A stretch of 8,279 bases of DNA, taken from assembly GCA_014238445.1 (NCBI GenBank), contig JABABC010000132.1, forward strand, positions 1 through 8,279. The letters are read 5' to 3'. This DNA is from Coxiellaceae bacterium (GTDB lineage Bacteria > Pseudomonadota > Gammaproteobacteria > Coxiellales > Coxiellaceae). Below the pieces are notes generated by a model. The model saw only the letters and a program-made list of their open reading frames with translations. It made no database searches and was not told the origin of the DNA. Shown piece by piece: positions 1-5,470 of this stretch. The stretch's first letter is position 1. Every line of letters begins with the position of its first letter. The translations under genes were made by a program, and so were the position numbers.

Positions 1-68
1 CTGAGCAAGAGACCTTGCGCATTGCATTGCCTGAAATAGAAAAAGCACGTTTATTAGTTGAATTTTGA
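1..68 (+). CDS. rimP: Ribosome maturation factor RimP, C-terminal end only (5' partial)
   Basis: Only the last 21 codons plus a TGA stop (66-68) are present, in the frame whose first full codon begins at base 3. The reading ends in IALPEIEKARLLVEF. This resembles the RimP C-terminus, which in E. coli ends with an isoleucine, a lysine-alanine pair, a leucine and a final phenylalanine. RimP is a cytoplasmic factor that binds the 30S subunit during its maturation. The assignment leans strongly on position, because rimP directly precedes nusA in most bacteria. The stop lies 11 bases before the nusA ATG, and the stop codon itself forms part of the nusA ribosome binding site (TGAGGG), which suggests coupled translation. 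The rest of the gene lies left of the window. Confidence 0.82.
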   Translation, partial: EQETLRIALPEIEKARLLVEF

Positions 69-71
69 GGG
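67..71 (+). promoter_or_regulatory. Ribosome binding site of nusA
   Basis: GAGGG, 8 bases before the ATG at 80, overlaps the rimP stop codon. It fixes the nusA start and links nusA translation to ribosomes finishing rimP. The coupling is inferred from the geometry. Confidence 0.6.
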
Positions 72-79
72 TATAATTC

Positions 80-1600
80 ATGACTACAGGAAATAAAGAA
101 ATCTTATTAGTGGCTCGCGCTTTATCGAATGAGAAAGGTGTTGATGAAGCTATTATTTTTGAAGCAGTTGAAGCAGCACTCGCTTCGGTGACAGCGCGTC
201 GTTATACTGAAGATGTGCGTATACGTGTTTCCATCGATCGTGAAACGGGCGAGTATGAAGCCTTTCGCTGTTGGGACGTAGCTGAATTGAATGAAGAAGA
301 TGCGCTAGAACTCCCTGATGAGCAATTAACAGTTGAACAGGCTGCTGAATACGGTGATGATCTGGAAATTGGCAGTATTGTAGAAGAGGCGGTTGAACCG
401 GCAGAGTTTGGGCGTATTGCAGCACAACAAGCGAAACAAATCATTACACAGAAAGTGCGAGAAGCAGAACGTGATAAAATTGCCAGCCAATATCAAGAAC
501 GTATTGGTGAGTTATTAATTGGAACTGTCAAGCGTGTGACTCGGGATTTTATTGTTTTAGATATGGGAAATAATGCTGAAGCACTATTATCGCGTGATGA
601 AATGTTGCACCGTGATATCTTTCGTTTAAATGATCGTGCTCGTGTCTACTTGTATGCGATATCTGATGACCGTCGTGGACCTCAGTTGTTGGTGAGTCGT
701 ATTCACTCTCAACTCTTAGTGGAGTTGTTTAAAGTGGAAGTGCCTGAGATTGCTGAAGAGGTGATTGATATCGTGGCTGCCTCTCGTGATCCAGGAGCGC
801 GTGCTAAAATTGCCGTGAAGACGAATGATGGGCGCATTGATCCGATAGGGGCTTGTGTGGGTATGCGCGGTGCGCGTGTTCAGGCGGTTTCTAATGAACT
901 GGGTGGTGAGCGTGTCGATATTGTTTTATGGGACGGTAATCCAGCACAGTTTGTGATTAATGCGATGGCTCCAGCTGAAGTGGCTTCGATTATGGTCGAT
1001 GAGGAAAAACATTCGATCGATGTGATGGTGGCAGAAGATCAGCTATCTCAAGCCATTGGGCGCGGCGGACAAAATGTCCGTTTAGCTAGTGATCTCACTG
1101 GGTGGTCTTTAAATGTGATGACACCTGAGCAGGCTACTGAAAAAGAGGCTGAAGAAAGCAGTGGCGTGAAGCAAGTTTTTGTCGATCAATTAGGTGTTGA
1201 TGAAGAGTTTGCTGAGGTATTAGTTCAAGAAGGTTTTACAAATTTAGAAGAAGTGGCTTATGTGCCTCAAGAAGAGCTCTTAGAAATTGATGGATTTGAT
1301 GAAGGATTGGTTCAAGAACTTCAAAACCGAGCGAGTGATGTATTGTTAACTCAAGAAATTGCCACGCAGACTGCTTTGAGTGAAGCTGCTCCTGCTGAAG
1401 AATTATTGGCTTTAGAAGGTATGAGTTCAGAGATGGCAATTAAGCTGGCTGAAAAATCCATTATCACCTTGGATGATTTGGCAGAACTAGCTATTGATGA
1501 GTTACAGGAGATTGTTGAGCTGGATGATGATACAGCCGGTGAGCTTATCATGCTGGCTAGACAGCATTGGTTCGACGAGGAATCCAGTGCCGATGAATAG
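80..1600 (+). CDS. nusA: Transcription termination/antitermination protein NusA
   Basis: NusA binds RNA polymerase and nascent RNA. It stimulates pausing and intrinsic termination, and takes part in antitermination of rRNA operons. The 506-residue product is close to the 495 of E. coli. Visible order: N-terminal polymerase-binding domain (about 1-130), S1 domain (about 143-207, opening with GTVKRVTRDFIVLDMGNNAEA), KH1 with the GMRG loop at residues 261-264 inside GACVGMRGARV, KH2 with GRGGQNV at 327-333, then two acidic helical repeats (about 363-425 and 440-499), the last ending LARQHWFDEE. The KH1-KH2 stretch is nearly that of E. coli. Two C-terminal repeats are typical of proteobacteria; in E. 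coli the second contacts the polymerase alpha C-terminal domain and relieves autoinhibition of RNA binding. The ATG at 80 is chosen for its ribosome binding site and because NKEIL matches the family start. It lies between rimP and infB. All motifs are intact. Confidence 0.98.
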   Translation: MTTGNKEILLVARALSNEKGVDEAIIFEAVEAALASVTARRYTEDVRIRVSIDRETGEYEAFRCWDVAELNEEDALELPDEQLTVEQAAEYGDDLEIGSIVEEAVEPAEFGRIAAQQAKQIITQKVREAERDKIASQYQERIGELLIGTVKRVTRDFIVLDMGNNAEALLSRDEMLHRDIFRLNDRARVYLYAISDDRRGPQLLVSRIHSQLLVELFKVEVPEIAEEVIDIVAASRDPGARAKIAVKTNDGRIDPIGACVGMRGARVQAVSNELGGERVDIVLWDGNPAQFVINAMAPAEVASIMVDEEKHSIDVMVAEDQLSQAIGRGGQNVRLASDLTGWSLNVMTPEQATEKEAEESSGVKQVFVDQLGVDEEFAEVLVQEGFTNLEEVAYVPQEELLEIDGFDEGLVQELQNRASDVLLTQEIATQTALSEAAPAEELLALEGMSSEMAIKLAEKSIITLDDLAELAIDELQEIVELDDDTAGELIMLARQHWFDEESSADE

Positions 1601-1651
1601 ATAAAACAGAGTGGATAGGTTTCACGATCAACGGGATTAGAGCAAAAGAAC

Positions 1652-4099
1652 ATGGCAAAAGTAAGTATTACACAATTAGCAACATTAGTGAGGTTAGAAC
1701 CGGAAGTTCTACTGGATAAACTCAAGCAAGCTGGTGTTGAGGTGACGGATACCGATCAACAAATCTCGGATGAAGAAAAGCGTAAGCTGTTAATGTTTTT
1801 GCAGAAGAGTCGTGCGGATGCTGCTACAGCATCGACTGGCTCGAAAATTACGTTACAACGAAAAAGTTCTGGGACTGTTAGGCAAGGTAAAAAAAGCGTT
1901 AATGTTGAGTTTCGAAAAAAACGAACTTTCGTGCGGCCAACTGAGGTTGAAGAAGAAGAACCAGAAGTCACTGTTGAGCCTGCTATTGAAGATGTCACTG
2001 AAGTGTCAACGGTTGATGCTATTAGTGAAGCAGCGGTTGAAAATCAAAGTGCTGAAGTTGCTGATGCCTCCGAAGCAGTCAAAGAAGCTAATCCAAAAGC
2101 ATCGAAAGTGTCACGCAAGACTCAATCAGCACCAGCTCAACCTGTCTCTCCACCATCGACAGAACGTGCAGACTCTAAGCGTCGTCGTAAGAAAAAAACC
2201 TCTCATGAGCGCCATGATAAAAAAGGGTTTGATAATGAGTCGTTGATGTTGTCGCGATCGAAAGCTCATAAACGGAAGAAAAAATCTATAGGCGGCGGCC
2301 CTGCAAGTCTTGAGCAAGGCTTCGCTAAGCCAACAGTGCCTGTTATTCATGAAGTGATGGTTCCGGAGTCAATCACTGTAGCTGACTTAGCGCAGAAGAT
2401 GTCAATTAAAGCAGCTGAAGTTATCAAAGTTATGATGGGTATGGGAGCTATGGTGACCATTAATCAGGTATTGGATCAGGACACGGCTGTTTTGGTGGTA
2501 GAGGAATTAGGCCATAAGCCTGCACTACTGAAAGAAAATGCTTTAGAAGATGCTCTGATGGATAGTTATGAACAGTCTGATTTTGCTATGGGGGCTCGGG
2601 CGCCTGTGGTCACTATTATGGGGCACGTGGATCATGGTAAAACCTCATTATTAGATTACATCCGTCGCACGAAAGTAACCACAGGTGAAGCAGGTGGTAT
2701 TACTCAGCACATAGGTGCTTATCACGTTGAAACTCCTAAAGGGATTATTACGTTTTTAGATACACCGGGTCACGAAGCATTCACAGCAATGCGTGCACGT
2801 GGTGCGGGTTGTACGGATTTGGTAATCTTAGTCGTGGCAGCTGACGATGGAGTGATGCCTCAAACCGTTGAAGCGATCAAACATGCTAAGGCAGCGAATG
2901 TCCCAATGATGATTGCCGTCAATAAAATTGATAAAGAAGGCAGTGATCCTGAGCGTATTCGTACTGAGCTGACACAATATGAAGTCATTTCTGAAGAATG
3001 GGGTGGTGAGGTTATTTTTCAAAATGTTTCAGCTAAGTCCGGTGAAGGGATTGATAATTTATTAGACAGTGTGCTGTTGCAAGCCGAAGTGTTAGAGCTT
3101 GAAGCTATTGTCGAAGGCCCAGCTCGCGGTGTTGTTATAGAATCTAGACTGGATAAAGGTCGTGGTCCAGTTGCTACTATCTTAGTGCAGCAAGGCCAGC
3201 TTAACAAAGGTGACATTGTTATGGTTGGACGTGAATACGGTAGAGTTAGAGCGATGGTGAGTGATGTTGGTGAGCAGACACAGCAAGTGGGGCCATCTAT
3301 ACCTGTTGAGATATTAGGGTTGTCCGGAACACCCGATGCAGGTGATGAATTAACAGTTATGCCTAATGAAAAGAAAGCTCGTGAGATTTCACAATTTCGT
3401 CAAGGTAAATATCGCGAAGTTCGCCTCGCGAAACAAAAAGCGGCTCGACTGGAGTCGTTGTTTGATCATGTTGAAAAAGGTCAGCAAAGTATTCTAAATG
3501 TTGTTCTTAAAACGGATGTTCAAGGTTCTGCTGAAGCGATTAACGATTCACTACTGAAACTGTCTTGTGATGAAGTGAAAGTTAATATTGTAGTTAATGG
3601 TGTGGGAGGTATTACTGAGTCTGATGTTAATTTAGCGTTAGCCTCAGAAGCTATTATTTTAGGTTTTAATGTGCGTGCGGATGCCTCTGCACGTGAGTTG
3701 ATTGAGAAGGAAGGTATCGACCTGCGTTATTACAGTATTATCTATAATTTAATTAATGAAGTGCGAGACGCCATGAGTGGTATGTTGGCGCCAGCTTATG
3801 AAGAGAAGATTGTTGGGTTAGCCGAAGTGCGTGATGTGTTCCGTTCATCGCAATTGGGGGCAGTAGCTGGTTGTATTGTTCAAGAAGGTGTCGTTAGACG
3901 CAGTCTCCCTCTTCGTGTCTTACGTGATAATGTGGTGGTTTTTGAAGGTGAGCTCGAATCTTTAAGGCGTTTTAAAGACGATGTGAAGGATGTTCGTAGT
4001 GGTACTGAGTGTGGTATTGGTGTTAAAAACTACAATGATATTCAGTCGGGTGATCAGATTGAATGTTATGAGAAAACATTGGTAGTACGTAAATTATAG
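1652..4099 (+). CDS. infB: Translation initiation factor IF2
   Basis: IF2 is the GTPase that delivers formylmethionyl initiator tRNA to the 30S subunit and promotes 50S joining. Visible order in 815 residues: N-terminal helical subdomain (about 1-52), the conserved basic IF2-associated segment (about 66-96, with KKSVNVEFRKKRTFVRP), a charged Glu/Lys/Ala/Ser-rich linker (about 97-225), a second N-domain (about 230-285), then the G domain. G-domain motifs are complete: GHVDHGKTS at 324-332, DTPGH at 370-374, NKID at 424-427 and SAK at 460-462. Domains II and III follow, then the tRNA-binding C2 domain with GCIVQEG and ECGIGVKNY (from residue 786, Cys787). The protein is shorter than the 890 residues of E. 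coli, with the difference mainly in the linker. The start at 1652 has only a weak AGAG site (1639-1642), but MAKVSITQLA matches the family N-terminus. It sits 51 bases after nusA and 48 before rbfA. Confidence 0.98.
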   Translation: MAKVSITQLATLVRLEPEVLLDKLKQAGVEVTDTDQQISDEEKRKLLMFLQKSRADAATASTGSKITLQRKSSGTVRQGKKSVNVEFRKKRTFVRPTEVEEEEPEVTVEPAIEDVTEVSTVDAISEAAVENQSAEVADASEAVKEANPKASKVSRKTQSAPAQPVSPPSTERADSKRRRKKKTSHERHDKKGFDNESLMLSRSKAHKRKKKSIGGGPASLEQGFAKPTVPVIHEVMVPESITVADLAQKMSIKAAEVIKVMMGMGAMVTINQVLDQDTAVLVVEELGHKPALLKENALEDALMDSYEQSDFAMGARAPVVTIMGHVDHGKTSLLDYIRRTKVTTGEAGGITQHIGAYHVETPKGIITFLDTPGHEAFTAMRARGAGCTDLVILVVAADDGVMPQTVEAIKHAKAANVPMMIAVNKIDKEGSDPERIRTELTQYEVISEEWGGEVIFQNVSAKSGEGIDNLLDSVLLQAEVLELEAIVEGPARGVVIESRLDKGRGPVATILVQQGQLNKGDIVMVGREYGRVRAMVSDVGEQTQQVGPSIPVEILGLSGTPDAGDELTVMPNEKKAREISQFRQGKYREVRLAKQKAARLESLFDHVEKGQQSILNVVLKTDVQGSAEAINDSLLKLSCDEVKVNIVVNGVGGITESDVNLALASEAIILGFNVRADASARELIEKEGIDLRYYSIIYNLINEVRDAMSGMLAPAYEEKIVGLAEVRDVFRSSQLGAVAGCIVQEGVVRRSLPLRVLRDNVVVFEGELESLRRFKDDVKDVRSGTECGIGVKNYNDIQSGDQIECYEKTLVVRKL

Positions 4100-4118
4100 A
4101 GTAATTAAGATAATGAGT

Positions 4119-4136
4119 CGCATGGTGTTTCATGCG
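4119..4136 (+). other. Short hairpin in the infB-rbfA spacer
   Basis: CGCATG (4119-4124) and CATGCG (4131-4136) form a perfect 6-base-pair stem with a 6-base loop, 11 bases before the rbfA start and just before its GGGG ribosome binding site. No run of T follows, so it is not an intrinsic terminator. It could influence rbfA translation or mark a processing site, or be chance. Only the inverted repeat itself is observed. Confidence 0.35.
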
Positions 4137-4147
4137 CTGGGGTATAG

Positions 4148-4501
4148 ATGTCAGGTTCTTCAAAACGCGCACGTCGCATGGCTGATTTGATTCAGCGTGA
4201 GGTGTCATTGATTCTTCGTCAACACGTGGTTGATCCAAGGCTTCAGCAGCTAGTGATCACCCTAGTGAAAATGTCGCCAGACTTAAAATCCGCACGAATT
4301 TTATTCACAGTGCCAGATGAGGTGTTAGTGGATGAAGCTACACAGGCGTTAGTTAAGGCTTCTGGGTTTATGCGCAGCCAGATGGCAAAAACTGCTGAAT
4401 TACGTTATGTGCCAAAGTTGTTTTTTCAGCATGATGTACAGTTACTGCAAGCAGAACGTTTGTCTCATTTGATCGATCAAGTGGCCCCTCCAGGCGAGTA
4501 G
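4148..4501 (+). CDS. rbfA: 30S ribosome-binding factor RbfA
   Basis: RbfA is a small single-KH-fold protein that binds the 30S subunit near the 5' end of 16S rRNA, helps late maturation, and supports growth at low temperature. The 117-residue product begins with a basic segment (SSKRARRMADLIQREVSLIL) followed by DPRL, matching E. coli. It carries the KH-fold helix-kink-helix signature KASGFMR (Ala71-Ser72-Gly73) and then RYVPKLFF. It is shorter than the 133 residues of E. coli because it lacks most of the charged C-terminal tail, ending just after the last helix at APPGE. The ATG at 4148 follows GGGG at 4139-4142 with a 5-base gap, a weak but adequate site. It lies between infB (48 bases) and truB (31 bases), the classic order. 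Confidence 0.96.
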   Translation: MSGSSKRARRMADLIQREVSLILRQHVVDPRLQQLVITLVKMSPDLKSARILFTVPDEVLVDEATQALVKASGFMRSQMAKTAELRYVPKLFFQHDVQLLQAERLSHLIDQVAPPGE

Positions 4502-4519
4502 TTTCTACTATTACAAAAT

Positions 4520-4526
4520 GAGGTGG
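4520..4526 (+). promoter_or_regulatory. Ribosome binding site deciding the truB start
   Basis: GAGGTGG is a near-consensus site with a 6-base gap to the ATG at 4533. The in-frame ATG at 4518 overlaps it and has only an A/T-rich stretch upstream. This supports 4533 as the true truB start. Confidence 0.75.
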
Positions 4527-4532
4527 ACTCAT

Positions 4533-5444
4533 ATGGAAAGCACCAATCGCTCGTCTCGTGTTGTCATAGATGGTTTGTTGTTATTGAATAAGCAGACAGG
4601 GGTTAGTTCTAATCACGCTTTGCAAACAGCAAAGCGGTTATTCAATGCAAAAAAAGCAGGCCATACAGGGAGTTTAGACCCACTCGCCACAGGCTTATTG
4701 CCGATTTGTTTTGGTCAGGCCACTAAGTTCGCACAATTCTTACTAGACACGGATAAACGGTATGATGTTACGCTAAAGCTCGGTGTGCGAACCACGACCA
4801 GTGATTCAGAAGGCGAAGTCATTTCTGAAAAGCCAGTGCCATTATTCACTCAAGAAGAGCTGGATCAATCCTTAGATCACTTTCGCGGTAAGAGTGAGCA
4901 AACTCCCTCAATGTTTTCTGCTCTAAAATATCAAGGTAAGCCGTTATATTATTACGCGCGTCAAGGATTGTCGGTGCCGCGACCGATTCGCACTATCACC
5001 TTATGGTCGTTGGAGTTATTGTCGTTTGAAAATGATGAGGTGACTTTATCCTTGCACTGCAGTAAGGGTACTTATGTGCGGACCATTGTGGATGACTGGG
5101 GTGAGCTGTTAGGCTGTGGGGCACACGTGACCGCGCTTCATCGAACAGCGGTTGGTAGTTATACACAATCTTCTATGGTCACTTTAGAAGAATTACAAAC
5201 ACAACAGGATGCGGGTGACTTACTCTTGCCTCATGTTTTACCCGTAACGTCATTGCTTGATCATTTGCCTCGACTGGATTTGACGCAAGATCAGTCTAAA
5301 GCTTTACTCTATGGTCAAACCGTAGAACTATCGGATTATCCAAATCAGGATTTTGTTAGCCTACATGGCCCAGAAGGTTTTCTAGGTGCAGGGCAAGTTG
5401 CCGACGGTATGCTTTTACCTCGTCGGTTGGTGAGCTTTCAATAA
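4533..5444 (+). CDS. truB: tRNA pseudouridine(55) synthase TruB
   Basis: TruB converts uridine 55 of the T-loop of elongator tRNAs to pseudouridine and also acts as a tRNA folding chaperone. With the start at 4533 the product is 303 residues (E. coli 314). The N-terminal motif DGLLLLNKQTGVSSN is followed by the catalytic motif GHTGSLDPLATGLLP with Asp49 (E. coli Asp48). Then come KRYDVTLKLG with Tyr77 (E. coli Tyr76) and SKGTYVRTIVDDWG with Arg183 (E. coli Arg181). A C-terminal domain of the PUA-like type follows, ending in RRLVSFQ. The agreement of numbering with E. coli, plus the strong ribosome binding site, favours 4533 over the upstream in-frame ATG at 4518, which would add five residues. 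It is the last gene of the operon here. The usual follower rpsO is absent, and ileS converges 26 bases away. The active site looks complete. Confidence 0.97.
   Translation: MESTNRSSRVVIDGLLLLNKQTGVSSNHALQTAKRLFNAKKAGHTGSLDPLATGLLPICFGQATKFAQFLLDTDKRYDVTLKLGVRTTTSDSEGEVISEKPVPLFTQEELDQSLDHFRGKSEQTPSMFSALKYQGKPLYYYARQGLSVPRPIRTITLWSLELLSFENDEVTLSLHCSKGTYVRTIVDDWGELLGCGAHVTALHRTAVGSYTQSSMVTLEELQTQQDAGDLLLPHVLPVTSLLDHLPRLDLTQDQSKALLYGQTVELSDYPNQDFVSLHGPEGFLGAGQVADGMLLPRRLVSFQ
5401..5426 (+). other. Hairpin in the last codons of truB
   Basis: CCGAC (5401-5405) pairs with GTCGG (5422-5426). After a two-base bulge (5420-5421), GGTA (5406-5409) pairs with TACC (5416-5419), leaving a 6-base loop. Nine base pairs end 16 bases before the truB stop codon. 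Neither strand has a T run after it, so it is not a canonical terminator. It may be a 3'-end stabilising structure for the operon transcript, or chance within coding sequence. Confidence 0.35.
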
Positions 5445-5470
5445 CGGTTTCATTCATCCACACAATATCG

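Noticed and set aside
72..77. A perfect TATAAT just before nusA, resembling a -10 promoter box.
   Set aside because: The best upstream partner, TTTATT at 50-55, is a poor -35 element, and there is no extended -10 TG. Initiation here would leave almost no leader before the ATG. More likely chance in an A/T-rich spacer within an operon.
1351..1725. A 124-residue reading frame on the - strand across the nusA-infB junction.
   Set aside because: Its serine-rich composition is what antisense translation of an acidic coding region gives, and it overlaps two certain genes. It has no recognisable domain.
1812..2246. A 144-residue reading frame in another frame on the + strand.
   Set aside because: It lies inside the infB linker, has a low-complexity Leu/Lys-rich composition and no ribosome binding site. 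It is a shadow of infB.
2246..2248. A possible internal infB start giving a short IF2 isoform, as known in E. coli.
   Set aside because: Only a bare GAG lies upstream of this ATG, and no other internal ATG or GTG in the linker has a convincing ribosome binding site. I cannot support an isoform from sequence alone.
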